Below the pieces are notes generated by a model, which had not been told where the DNA came from, did no database searches, and worked only from the letters and a program-made list of their open reading frames with translations. A DNA stretch of 64,000 nucleotides from Cyanoderma ruficeps (lineage: Eukaryota; Chordata; Aves; Passeriformes; Timaliidae): positions 493,557 through 557,556 of the forward strand of contig VZDJ01000006.1 of NCBI GenBank assembly GCA_008694505.1. The letters are read 5' to 3'. Positions 1 to 13,163 of the stretch are shown here, piece after piece. The translations under genes and the position numbers were made by a program. The first letter of the stretch is position 1, and every line of letters begins with the position of its first letter.

Positions 1-20
1 ATATATATATATATATATAT
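1..20. repeat. (AT)10 microsatellite
   Basis: Ten AT dinucleotides open the window; the repeat may extend to the left. Confidence 0.97.
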
Positions 21-206
21 GACAGCAGTAACAGAGCCACTGTAACCTGAGGCTAACACACACAAAGACAAACATACCTGGTACTTACTCGTAGGACTAC
101 AAAACCTACAACCACCATAAATTTTACGAGTAAAACCAGGTTTGATCCCTTCGCATGAAATGTTTATTTTAGGAGTTAGAAAAATATGACTGAAAAAGTA
201 ACCTTA

Positions 207-1383
207 TCATAAAATAGTTTGGGTTGGAAGGAATCTCTAAGATTACTTACAACTCTTCTGACATGAGCAGGGACACCCTGCCCTGAACCTGACCTTGAAC
301 ACTTCCAGGGATGGAACATCCACAGCTTCTCTGACCAGCTCTCACCAGTGACTCATCACCCTCACAGTAAAAAACTTCTTCCTATATGTCATCTAAACCC
401 ACCCTCATGTCTGAATCCATTGCCTTTTGCCCAGTTTCACGGTGGCTCTTGTGAACAGTCTCTCTCCACCTTTCTTGTGAGCTCTGTTCAGCACTGGATG
501 GCCACAGTTAGGTCACCTCAAAGCCTTCTCTTCTCCAGGCTGAACAATCCCCATTTTCTCAGCTTTTCCTCATAGCAGAGGTGCTCCATCCTTCTAATTG
601 CCTTGGTGTCCCTCCTCTGGACTCTCTCCAACAGCTCCATGTCCCTCCAGTGCTGGGACCCCAGGGCTGGAGGCAGCTCTGCAGGTGGGCTCTCACCAGA
701 GCGGGGCAGAGGGGCAGAATCCCCTCCCTCCCCTGCTGCCCACGGGGCTTTGGATGCAGCCCAGGACACCCTTGGCTTTCTGGGCTGGGAGTCCCCATGG
801 CTGGCTCATGTCCAGCTCTCAGCCCCAGCACCCCCAAGTCCTTCCGGGCAGGGCTGCTCTGGGTCTGTTCATCCCCAGCCGGGGCTGGCACTGGGGGCTG
901 CCCTGGCCCAGGTGCAGCACCAGCACTTGGCCTTGTTAAACCTCATGGGATTCCCATGGGCCACTGCTCGAGCTTGTCCAGGGCCCTCTGGATGGGATCC
1001 CATCCCTCAGGCATCCCAACACTCAGCTTGGTGTCATCTGTAAACTTGCTGAGGGTGCACTTAACTCCTTCATCTGTATCATTGATGAAGATATTAAATA
1101 ACACTGGTCCCTGTACCCTGTCTCCTGGGGGACACTTCTTGTCACAGATGCCCATTAGGACTCAGAGCCATTTATCACTACCCTCTGGATGCGACATCCA
1201 ACCAATACCTTACTCATCTAACAGGCAACTCATCAAATCCATGTCTCTCCAATTTACAGAGAAGGATGTTGTCGAGGAACTGTGTCAAAGGCTTTACAGG
1301 AGTCCAGATAAATGACATCTGTAACCCCTGCCCTCTCTAATGGTGGGGTCACTTCAACACAGAAAGCCACCAGGCTGGTTATT
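207..1383 (-). mobile_element. CR1 LINE, 3' part including reverse-transcriptase remnant
   Basis: Read on the minus strand, the sequence passes from a reverse-transcriptase remnant (about 1155-943, with [22 protein letters not shown] and DDTKLSVG) into the CR1 3' region. It ends near 207 at a TTTGGGTTGGAAGG-type end, seen here as its plus-strand complement. The reading frame is broken and the 5' part is missing, as is usual for bird CR1 copies. It is in the same orientation as FBXL17. The open frames on the plus strand here come from its GC-rich antisense strand. Confidence 0.92.
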
Positions 1384-4300
1384 TTAAAACAATGTGAGCA
1401 TTTTATCCTATAAAGTTAAGACACTTGAAATATTTAACAGAACTAGAGAGTTAAACAATCTTATTCAAATCTCTTCTTTCAAGTTTCATGGATACCATGT
1501 AACTGTAATGAGTGAGGAAACTCTTGCAGCAGTTGAAAATACAGGAGAATATATACACACAGTTCATATAAGGTGATGTACACACAGTACATTTTATATC
1601 CCACAGTGAAGATATCTTCACAATTGCATCTGTTTTTCAAGCAAATACCTGTGTTTTATTTTTCAGGTTTCATACTAGCCATACACCATGGAAATAAGTA
1701 TGACATCATGAAGCTGCAATAGTCACCTAAGTTTGCCACCAGCAATTATCTAGATTGCCACTGCAGAAACTGAAAGTTGGCACAAATACAGAAAAAGCTT
1801 TCTTACAATCCAGCCTCTAGATATCTCCATCTTATGGCATTCCACAGTTTACAGATTCATCTCTCCCTCCTCTTTCACAGGCATACAAGGACAAGATTTC
1901 ACCAAATTTTCCACTATCAGCCACAGGTACAAAATTTTGTCTGCCCAATGCACCAATACAAATACCATAGAGGGAACTGTTCAGTTCTGATTATGTGGAC
2001 TCTAGTTGAATCATATGGTCATCATGTGTTACAAATTATAAGATAAATACACATATTAAGGTGGGGGGAAGGAAAAAGCCTTAAATTGCTTATGCTTTTC
2101 AAACTGAAGCACAGGATTAAGAAGCTTTTTAATCACCAACAGGTCTCTCATACCACACAGGAAACAGGAGAAACAGGAGAAGAAATAAAACAAGATAATT
2201 TCCTGCATATTGGAGTAAATACAAATCAACAGGAAGACAGAAGAACTATGACTACAACTGCATAGGTCTAAGAAAACCATATCATCATTATCAAGTTTCT
2301 TATACTTCAATAACTTCACTACAGAAGGAGAAAAGGAAGAAGATATTTTACTGAAATATACTACATTAATCGAAATAATATCTAAACCCCAGCATTTTTT
2401 AGCTAAGCTCACAAAAAATACAAATCATTTAATGGACATTACCATTCACTGGGCTACCACAAGAGCTTTTTAAAATAGTAGTATCTTGCTCAAATAACTT
2501 TACATATTAGTCTTCCTGGGTAGCACACATTATTTAATATGAACCACTATTAAAAAATAGAGAAAACAAAACACAGAATGTCACTCAAATTTCAGATACA
2601 AATATTGTTACTGGCTGAAATTATTTATATCTGTCTCTTAGGGAGGACAGCAAATTTAGAAAATTTAACCAGCCCTTAAGTTTGCCTTTTGATATTCTAA
2701 GCTGTTAAAACAAAACTACATTCTCCTTGTGAAAAATCCTTCTAAAAAGAAAAAAATGCAGGGAAAAAAAAGTTTCTTACAATATAGGTTAATGGACATG
2801 GTATTATACCTTTATTACTGGCTAACAGACAAGCTGTTCTGTATTAAGTACCCATGTTTATTTATCCTGTTGCAAATACTAGAAGTCTTCAAGTTTCATT
2901 AAGGAAAATATGGAATACGCCATACTATTACAGCATACAAAACAGATAAATTCGGAGTTCAAATCCTAATTGAAGGAGACTTTTTTTTAGGACACATTTC
3001 AAAAGAATCACAATTTCAGACATCCTTGGGAAGAGTACAATCAGAGAAAATGAGAAATATTGCATGGAAGTGGAAATGGTTTTGGTTTCATTTGTATATT
3101 ATCTTCACAAAACAGAGGTCACACTAAACAGAAATACTTGATTACAAGAAACAATACGAAAATGTCGTTTCTTCATAATTTTTTTACTTAGTGAACCACA
3201 TGCATTACCAGTCATTCAATTAAAAACAAACCTCTGTTACATTAGTCTCATCAAGCAAGAAACCAACATATTCCACCAATCTGATGCAGAATCAGGTTTT
3301 AAGCATGAATTAGTTAAAAACCTGAAATGCACCAGACATGATGAAAAGACAGATAGGATGTGATTTAATACAGTTCTCTGGTTTACACTTGTATGAAACA
3401 CAATCGTTTACATGCTTTCTGATCTAGTCAGCACTGCAGCCAGAGAACATTCAGGCCACTCAGCAGAGGCACTATTGAAACAGGCTGGACACCAAGATTC
3501 TTTTCACAGCAGCTTTAGAGTCTTGTCCCTTCATTTACCAATTGGTACAGAGCTCTACATGAAATTTTATGGTAGGAAGTAAATGTTTATGTTACATTCT
3601 GTGAGAATTATTACATGAATGGGACCGGCCTACAATGAAAAGTTGCAGGAAAATTAGTCATTAAAATGGTAATCTTCTGCATTCACTACTGTGATTGACT
3701 ACTTCATTACAATCACAGTTTGATATCTGCAGTAACTGGTAGGAGCAACCTCCAAACACAGCAACAATAAAGAAAAAAAACCCATAAAGCTGCTAAAATA
3801 GAACTTTAATATGCATGTACGCAAAGACTCAGATCCAAAACACACTATGGTTAAAAAAAAAATTATATTGCATAGATACATATACACATGATTGCATATA
3901 CTTCAGTGGAAATTTAATTTATAAATTTTTAGCAAACAATCATCCCTAGCCCAGAAAAAAGCAAACCAAGTGGAAGTTCTGCAGTCCTTGTATATCTTTC
4001 TTTGTTTAGCTGCAAATGATAAAGTACTACATCTAGTGATAAAAAATTTAAACCATTAAGATAGAAATTAAGGTATAGATATGTTTTTTTAATTATTGCA
4101 CTAAAAAACACCAACAAAAACCCCCAAAACTCAACAAAACCCACAAAACTTTTGCTTTGTCCCAATAACAACAGCAAGGAAAAACAAGTACCTCCAAAAG
4201 GCATTAAAGAAAAGGTGTTTATAGCTGGTAACATATGATCTACTCAAATTATTCATAACAAACCTTTCCATGAGTTGTTTTTTTCAACAGACCTTTTAGC

Positions 4301-5609
4301 AAGTAGATTGCCAAAACACAACAGGAGATCTTTTTATTGTGCTTTATTTGATCTCATAATATTTAAAGCAGTCTTAATTTTTTCTTTTCTGAATGGGCAT
4401 CCAATGAGGTTCTTGGTGTTATTTGGTCATATATACATTAGTATACCTGGTTGGCGTAATTTACACCGCTAATTTTGGTCTATTAGAGTTAAGTCTGAAG
4501 AGGCTGCCTGGATGCAGACAGTAAAAAGAAACTGAGAATATGCAGCAATAAGAACAAATAGTAGAGTCAGGGAGGCATTTAAACATATTAATGATATCCA
4601 TTTGCCTTTCTGTCATCTGGATTAAACAATTTTACAATTCTAAGGCCAAAGACTAAAATAGGAAGACAAATCATCTCATAAGGGCCCTCACTGACACAGG
4701 AGAAAACGAAGGGGTGAGAATCTACAGCTTCAATATATGCACACAGACACAGAAACTAAAAATGCAGCACGTTGCTCTCTGCCATCATATCAAGGCACAG
4801 CCTGAAACAGGCCCAGGAAATCAACACTGAAACATTACCAATGGTATTAGAAGAAACTAGGTGACGATGATATGAATGTGAACATCAGTTAGATGTGATA
4901 TTTTTTATCCTTACATGTTGTCCAAAGGCCTATCTGTTCAGATTACATCAATCTATCACTGCACACATGCATTTCAGAACAGCACCTTGCTAATGACAAA
5001 TCCAAGTGGGACTGCTGTGTTAGTTATGATTGGAAGCAGGATACAATCCTGACTAACCCCAGTGCAGAACCCAGTGGCTGCCAGGCTTGTGTGAAGCCCT
5101 GCATCCTGTGTGATAACGGCAGGACCAGCACAAGAGGGTGCTGATATTCAGCAATTTAGATTTAAGAAAAGAAAAATGAGCACCCGCTTGCTCTTCCCAG
5201 AGCTCAGCACATTCAGAAAGCAAAGATCACAACTGCTGCAAATCTCTAGGTCACCATGGAAAAGGGAAGTAAAAGAAACTAAACCAACCCAAAAGCTAAG
5301 CGGCAAGAAAGTGGGCAAAGAGAAAAAAAATTAAATATCTTCAATTTTGCTTAAATATGTCACTGCGTCTTGGTTTAAAATCACAGTAAACAGCTAAACA
5401 TCACACAGCCACTCACTGAATCCTTCACACTGTGGAATGGGGGACAGAATCAGAGAGAAACTTGATAAAGTGAGAAACTTGTGAGCTAAGTAAAGGAAGT
5501 TTAGAATTTAAAAAAAAAAAGACTAAAATCAAAACTAAGAAAAAAAAATTTGCAAAGAAACTCAAACCAGTTGGTCACAACTAAATCAGAAAGTCTTCAC
5601 ACACAGGTG
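1384..5609. other. Intronic AT-rich sequence without recognised features
   Basis: Between the CR1 at the left edge and the LTR fragment at 5610 I see only A/T-rich unique sequence with short poly-A/T runs. The open frames here (118 codons at 2056-2412, 101 at 3929-4234, both minus strand) are hydrophobic, low-complexity readings with no motifs. Confidence 0.7.
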
Positions 5610-5904
5610 GTCTGGCCAACCAGCTTTACCCATCTGAGTTTTCTTGCTGGACATGATGCCATATGCTCTGGAATATCCCTTTGGTCAGCTGGGGTCACCT
5701 GTCCTGGCTGAGTCCCCTTCCAGCTCGTTGTGCACCCACAGCCTTCTCACTGGTGGGGTGAGAAGCAGAAAAGGGCTTGGCCCAGTGCAAGCCCTGCCCA
5801 GCAATAACAAAAACATTCCTGTTATCAACACTGTCTGCAGCTCAAAACCAAACACAACCCCATGCCAGGTACCATGAATCTCACTCTGACCCAGACAAAA
5901 TTAG
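5610..5904 (-). mobile_element. Endogenous retrovirus LTR fragment (LTR family A), 5' part
   Basis: This is the reverse complement of the 5' (U3) part of an LTR type common in birds and also present at 58585-59107. Shared landmarks on the plus strand are GGAATATCCCTTTGGTCAGC, then CACCTGTCCTGGCTGAGTCC, then CCTTCTCACTGGTGGGG. The R/U5 part with the polyadenylation signal is missing. The orientation is sense to FBXL17. Confidence 0.85.
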
Positions 5905-8900
5905 TACACAGTATTATCACAAACCCTCATTTTGGTTTAAGAAATTCAAAGGTTTAAAACACCTAGAAAACTCAACTAAACAAACCCCAAGACCACCCTA
6001 AAACCACCACACCTTTAAACAATAAACCAATCTGTGAATCAACACATAAAACCCCAGATATATTAAGTAAATTTTTTGAGTCAAGGTTGTTGAGATTTAA
6101 AAAAAAAGATATCTTTTCCTGATCATTCCAATTTTTACCAATGTAACACCCTTCACATCAGCCTTCTAAGAAGGTAAAATATGACAATTACAAGTGGGAA
6201 AGAATTTTTTTTTATGCCAGAGCTCTAAACCAAGCTGTATAAATCAATAAGGGAAGATGAGTCATTACTTTACTGAAAAACACACAAACTATTGCCTGCC
6301 TCCTAAACTTTCTGATGAATTCCTTCACAAATCAGCTGCAGTTTTGTGAAAACAGCAAACTATACAATATCCAATGCTCTGCATAATCAATGCATCTTCA
6401 ACATTTCCAGCTTCTGGCAAAGCAATCAATTAGGCTGGCTCTCAAATTATTGTCAATAGTGCCCAAGTACACTGTTTAATGACTTCCAGTAGTACTGTAT
6501 CAGCAATTTTTATTTTCTTTTTGTTGGTGGACAGGGGAGAGAGAGACAGAGACTGCAAGATGAAGTTCTCCCTACACACAAGTATAAACAGAAGAAAAAA
6601 TATTATTCCTATTCCTAATGTAATACCTGGAAAGGTGTTAGAAAGGTATTTTTGTTTCTTGCCTTTCTCCATCCCCAACTCACTCTCCGATCCTCATAAC
6701 CTCTACAAAATGAGCAGATTATGAATAAGGCCTCAGGCTTCGTTAGGCTCTCCTTGGCAGCCTCTTTCTTCTAAAACAAACAGAATGACCAGCTGGATAA
6801 TGATAATATTCACCTCCTACCTTGCTCCTTTATCCTTGCATACTTAGACTCTTAGCTGTCTTTGTCTCATGACCTTGAAATGAAACTTGCAGAGCCAGTG
6901 TTTGGCTTTCATTAACTCAATCCCTCTTCTCCTGACCTCTTTAGTACAAATTATTCCAACAATTAACAGAATACATTTTAAGGAAAGAAAAAGGACACAG
7001 AAGCAAATGAAAAATCTGAAGCACACCTTTATCTAAAGTAGGCCATGGTCTACTTAGCATCATAATTTTCACAACTTTTTGGAGGGGTTTTCAAGGATGA
7101 AGAAGATACAGCATCAACTACTTATGTGACCAATGCTTTTCATGGAATATCAACAAAAAATATTAAATTGAGAAAGGCTGAAATCAATACAGGAATTTAA
7201 AAGCCAAAAAGTAAAAACAGCTATGATGGACATAGCAAAAAATTAGACTGAAAGGAGAATAGCTGAGCTGGGTGGACTGAAAAGTTACAAATAGATTTTG
7301 TATAATGGTCTTGAAACAGATATTACCGAGTTTTATCAGGAAGGAAGTGCAATCCCCAAAAAGCAGAACACAATGAACTTTACCGGCGAAGTTGACAGTA
7401 TAATCAACACAGAAGATAGTAACTGCCCTATAACATATCAACTAAAAGTCTTCTAGAAGAGAAAAGGAAGACAATTCCACAATGCATTCAGTAAAAAATA
7501 TGTAAAAGTTTTTAGCAATTCTGTTCAGTCATCTTTGCACCAGACAAACATAGAAAAGAGGCACCAAAATAATGGAACTTAAGCAAATGAGAGCCCAGTG
7601 TTTATCAAAGATCTGATCTCTCACCTGAGATACACTAGGAGGTGACAACATAAGGAAAAACTATCACTTAAGCATAATTTTAACTACAACTCTCGTGTGG
7701 AAAGACTTGTAACAAAGATTTGAAATTTAAATAAAGCATCAAATTTTGCAGCAATTCAACTTCCTAGTATTAAAAGTGTAAGTAATCTATTTATTGGATC
7801 GAAACAGATATATGCATCTATCACCAGATATAATAATGAGATTAGCTATGAAAGCAAGTTGTGAAACTTCCTGACACAATGGGTCTCTCCTCCATATGTT
7901 TCCATATATTCCTTACACTAGTTAGAACAATTAGCTAAGTTTCACAGACTTTAGAAACATCAAGGTTTAATGAGAAAAACATAATTGTAGTCATGGCTGA
8001 CGCAAATTTGCTTAGTGGTTTTTACTTTTCCTAATGACTTTACTTCACTCTTCTTAATGACTTAAACTGTCAAATATTCCTTTAGATCACAATTACAAAT
8101 CCAATGAAAAAGTAGATCAGTCTCAAAAATAAAAGCAGAAGTAAACTCAACAAACAAACCAAAACCAAATCACACAAAAACCCTACGAAACCAACTGCAT
8201 CCACCAGGCTGGGATTCTCATCCAGCAGAGTGACTATATGCATATGACATATATGCTATTTTTTTCAAAAATAAAAATGGATAGGTGGGGAAATACAAAA
8301 TTTGTTATCTCCCCAAAATGCATACAACATCAAAAGCTTATTGGGTAATGGTCTCCAAGGGAGTGCAATAAGAAAAAACTGTTTTCTGAAGGAAAAAACC
8401 TTCCATATCCTTGCGATATATAGAAAAATTTATGTTAGAAAAATCAGACTTCCATCTACATCAATAAACTTCTCGTGCTTTCAATGGAAGTTTTTATTTC
8501 ATGAGATCTTATCTCAGGGATACACTTTTCTACCAAATGTTATGAACTGTGGTGGTAATTTTCTCGTAAGGAACAGATCCAGTAAGTGCCCTGGCCAAAC
8601 ACACTTAACCCAAGGCCCATGGAATGTGCTTTAGTGGGGTAAAGTAATTTGGCAGGGACTGGAAATACAGGAAACCTTAATACTTGACAGTGACTGTCAT
8701 AAAGGGGTTATTTCCCACAAAGTTAGAACTGTGAGCCTGAAAACATGCCCTACAAATAGGAAAAGGTCTCATTTTGCAGCTGTTTTTATTTCCTCTCTCA
8801 CTGCATCACTGCACTGCAAGAACCCTAGGGAACTGGACATGCAGTTTATTTAAACCACTCTTGTTGCTGTAAGAATATGAAAACAATATCCCATCATTAT

Positions 8901-9984
8901 GAAATGACCTTGATAGTCTGTGTAACATTTGTCAGACTAATAAAATTTGTAAAGATACTTGCTGTTATGATGGATTGCATTCCTCACTGCTCCAGTTACC
9001 TCAAACTAAATTACCTGTCATTATAATGATGGCTTCTCTAAGTGCAGTTTCTTAATTTGTTCCTCAGTCTTTCAACAGTGATTTCACAACAGAGTTAAAG
9101 TGTTTATGGATCAATAATGTGCAACAATAAAATACTGCATTCTAACAAAAAAGTATTTGTAATCTTTCTGCTTATAGTGTGCCATGACAGAGCATTAGTA
9201 GAGAACATAACTCTAAATAACAGGAAAATAACTTCAAACCTAGTTCACAAGCATCCAGCACCATGAACAGACAGAAAATCCTACAGATTCTGAAAAGGAC
9301 CCAGTACTGGTGGCTCATGGTTCATCCAATGGACAAAAAAGAAAGTGGAAAGATTAATCATCAAGTTGTAACCAATACCTATCTTCTCCACATACCTGAT
9401 CACAAACAGTCTGTCCTGCTGAGCTATTCAAGTGTGCCTGACCTGTGCTCCCCTCACAAATGAGTTCAGGAGGAATGCACAATGCAATGATAACCAGTAG
9501 GGATTGAAAGGAGCCAGAAAATATTCAGATCATTTACTCTTTTGGCTCACAGACATGATAAAAATGTCTGTATTACTTTCATTCTCTGAAAACAGCACAT
9601 TTTAATCCATATGCTGACATTTTACTTCAGGTACAGTACTCAGAAAGCAACTATATCTTTACATGGGACAGTAAATCATCTGCATAGGATCAGGAAGCTT
9701 TCTCATTGACAGCCAGTTTCCTGAATGTCACAGATCCAAAGGACCTAAAATGAGCTCTACTCAAAAATTCACAAAGGCAAAGCTGAGAGAATTGCCAAGA
9801 AATTTCTCTGCAGATAACTTTGTTTATTAAAAAATGAGCCCAAAAGAAGGCAGCCTGCAATGGGAACTGACATTTGAAGAGGTTCAGGCTTGGGAATTAC
9901 TGGTTTGTACCTGCTACAGACACCGCTCCAGGCAAATATGATGGTGATGCACAGACAAGTATCCAGCCACCCTCCCATATCCTC
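5905..9984. other. Intronic sequence without recognised features
   Basis: Unique AT-rich sequence with an A/C-rich stretch at 5960-6010 and another at 8140-8190. No exon, RNA gene or transposon was recognised. Confidence 0.7.
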
Positions 9985-10590
9985 TCCTCAACAAGAGGGG
10001 GAACACTGCAAAGAAAAGCTTACGGGTCAAGTTAAGGAGACCACTCACAATAACTGCCACAGGATAAACACTCTGTTCTTCCACCTCCTCTCCCCTCTGA
10101 GGGAAGCAGATGAACGGGGAATGGGAGTTGAAGTTAGTCCACAAAAGCTCCCTTATACTACTACTCCAACCACACACACTTCTCCACCCAGTGTGGCATC
10201 TCTCGTACTGGATACAGTCCTTAATGAACTACTCCAATGTGGCTCCATTCCACCAAAGGAGGTCCTTCAGGAAAAGACTGCTCCGTGCCACAGTTCCTGC
10301 TGGGAAACCTGCGGGCTCCCCTCCAGAGGCCACGGTTTGAGGAGCTTGCTCTGGCATGTGCTCTCCATGGCTGCAGCATTCTGCTGGGAATCTCCACAGA
10401 GTGCCATGTGAAAATGAGCTCCACAGTGGTCTTCAACATGGTGTGCAGGGGAATCCCTGCCCCAGTATGTGCAGCACCCCCTTGACCTTCTCCTTTACTG
10501 ACCTCAGGATCTGCAGTGCCGTTTCTCACTTTGTTCTCACTCCCCTCTCACGTCCTGCTGTGCAGCAGTTTTATGTTTTTCAAAGAATAC
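9985..10590 (-). mobile_element. Endogenous retrovirus LTR (family C), middle part
   Basis: On the plus strand this is the reverse of the GC-rich middle of family C: GTCCTTCAGGAAAAGACTGC, GCTCCACAGTGGTCTTCAAC, GCAGGGGAATCCCTGCCCC, then TTACTGACCTCAGGATCTGC. Overlapping open frames of 70-170 codons on both strands come from its GC content and internal repetition, not from a gene. It lacks both LTR ends. Confidence 0.8.
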
Positions 10591-11462
10591 ACTCCACCAG
10601 AGGTGCCACCCCATTGCCAGCATCTCACCACCGGCAAACACTCCACCGAGAAATGAACAAATTTTAAAAAACCCAAACCCCAAAAAGAGCCCAGTAAACT
10701 GGTTGGGCTTTTAGGCAGGAACAAGATAACGATTATTATATAATGGATCTGAAGATAGCAACTAGATGTACACTTCCCAATAGTGACTACTTCTACGTTA
10801 CTGCTTCTCGTTACCTTGGGATCCAGGAAGTTTAGGTTCAAACCCATGCCCTGACACAGACTTTTGGGTTGTAATACAACAGTATTTCATAGAAGTCATA
10901 ATTATAGTCTCGTACTGCTAAAACCGTATTACACACCTTTGATATTCACTAGCCAAACTCCATGGTTTTTAGTTAAAGGACAGAATTATTCCATTTCACA
11001 GACACATACTTAAGAGCTTCAGATTACATACCTGATCCAAAGCAATGTCATGAAAGACTGCAAATCTGCTCAATTCCACTTCTTTGTTTTTACCAGCACT
11101 GCTTTAGCTTTAAGTATCTTCCAGTTCAAATCACAGTAATTAATATTTTTAACTATAATTTCACATACTTCAGTTAGGCTCCTCTAAAGGTTAAAACAGT
11201 AACTTCAGAAGCTAAGCTACATAAGAAAGCTGAGTTGCCCAAAAACTATGAACAAACTCAGAATTAAAAAGGTCTTTTAAGGTAGTAATAATTTTTCAGT
11301 TGCTTTTCAATACATTTTATCTCTCCTCTAGCACTTCCAACTACATGTGTTAGATGAACCTATCTATACCATTGGAAAGCTTTATATAAACCTATACACA
11401 AAACCCCAGGTTAAGATAGTCTTTTGTGCTACCACATAACAATGTCTTGATTTATAAAAATC

Positions 11463-11582
11463 TGATATATAATATATACACTACAGTGTAAACTACATCA
11501 CTCATATATATACACACACACATACATATATATATAAAGCTGGAATCTTACTGTANTATACACACATAGATATATATGCATG
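11463..11582. repeat. TA/CA-rich microsatellite cluster
   Basis: Interrupted TA and CA dinucleotide runs occur, including ATATATATACACACACACAT. One unresolved base (11556) falls inside, probably because the repeat is variable. Confidence 0.9.
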
Positions 11583-12817
11583 CTAGTCAGGGAATATACA
11601 CATTTTCAGAGAAGCAAGCATGCAGCATGAGAGACATTTAAATCTGTACTAATTTTCCAAAGCAAGTTCATCATAGGATCCCACTGTTTCTACTCAGGTC
11701 ACAATTTAAAGGCACCTGCTGGGTTTATGCATTCTATGCAGAATTGTGCTACAAATGCCAACAGGCAGATACGCAGTAAAACACAGGTAAAAAAAAAAAA
11801 TCAAACAATTCACCTAAAATTTCTAAAGTATGCTATAGTAACTGAGTGCCAACACATTTGCTTTAAGTACATAACTGCAGGTTTGCTCAGGATTTTTCAA
11901 GATTAAGTCACTTACTTTTTGTGCATTTTGTCCTAGTTGTGTTGCTTTGTAGAAGCTTAAGTCACTGAGTCCCTCTACACTTACAACTTTCAAGTGCTTA
12001 CAGACAACTGGTATTGCTTAAAAATGTGAAGTTCAAATGTACAAGTAATTACAAAATTAGAACTTCACTGAAATTATCTAAACAAGATAGATATTGTTCT
12101 GTGCCTGCTAAACTGTATTCCCAGATTGTTCGGAAAACTGAAAATAATGTTCTGATTACTGGGATTCATCAACATCAGTAATAATTTCTGCTCTTGTAAC
12201 TTGATTTCAGTACATACCCAAATAAATGCCTTTGTCAAAACCAGAAGAATCTTCCAATTCTGAAAGACATACTGTTGTAAACAAATAAATTGTATCTCCT
12301 TTCACTGCTGCAGATACAAAGTGAAAGGACACAGACTCGCCTTCTTACTTCCAAAACTTACACAAAAAGACATGATACAGCCCCAGGGAAGGACTGAATT
12401 ACTTTCCCCTCATCATTAACAACAGCCAGCAACTAGGAATAACAACAGGTTTTTCTTCTGAAAAAAATGCACAAATTCTTCCTCTTGTTCTTAAAATCGA
12501 GTAAGAGTTTATATAATAAACCAGCATTTTCTTCCAAAATATTCAGTAGTATGTAATTTTCCTTGGCAACACAAGTGCGCATCACAGTTATGTGAGTGGC
12601 TGCTGGATTCAGATAAACCTAATTTAGAGACTCTTCTCAAGTGCTAAATTGCTTCTGGTAAACAAAATGGTTTTTAGCCCAAAATACGTGTTGATATTTT
12701 GCACTAACTTTCGCATTTATTCCTATTTTGAAACTTCTCCCACATGAAAAATACAAAAATTAAGACAGAAAGAATCATTTTTCCTTGGTTTATTCCAGGT
12801 GGGGATGGGGGGGGGTN

Positions 12818-13163
12818 GCATTGTTTCAATACCTACAGGAGGTTTATGAGAAAGAGGAGGATGGACTTCTTACCAGGGCCCAGTAGCACAAGCAGTGATG
12901 GTTTTAAACTGTGAGAGGGTAGGTTGAGACTAGCTGTAAAGAGGGTATTTTGGCAATGAGGCTGGTTAAACACTGGAACACTGAGAGATGCCCCATCCCT
13001 GGAAATATTCAGTCAGGTTGGCTCTCAGATCAGAGCTCCTCAGATGGGGGCTCTGATCAACCTGCTCCAGTGGAAGATGTCCCTCCCCATGGCAGGCAGT
13101 GTTGGTTTGGACCACACTGAAAAGTTCCTTCTAACCCAAATCATTCCATGATTCTATGATTTT
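12818..13163 (+). mobile_element. CR1 LINE 3' fragment
   Basis: The sequence shows typical CR1 3' landmarks: a GGTTTTAAACTG block, the ACACTGGAACA and GCCCCATCCCTGGAAAT blocks, and the terminal CATTCCATGATTCTATGATT. It is about 345 bp and 5' truncated. A poly-G run with one unresolved base (12817) sits immediately to its left. Confidence 0.92.

Noticed and set aside
581..1315. 244-codon plus-strand open frame and overlapping frames
   Set aside because: It is the antisense of a GC-rich CR1 LINE copy; the element's true coding direction is the minus strand.
9890..10529. Several overlapping 76-173-codon frames on both strands
   Set aside because: They lie mostly within a family C LTR relic, and open frames on both strands are expected from its composition.
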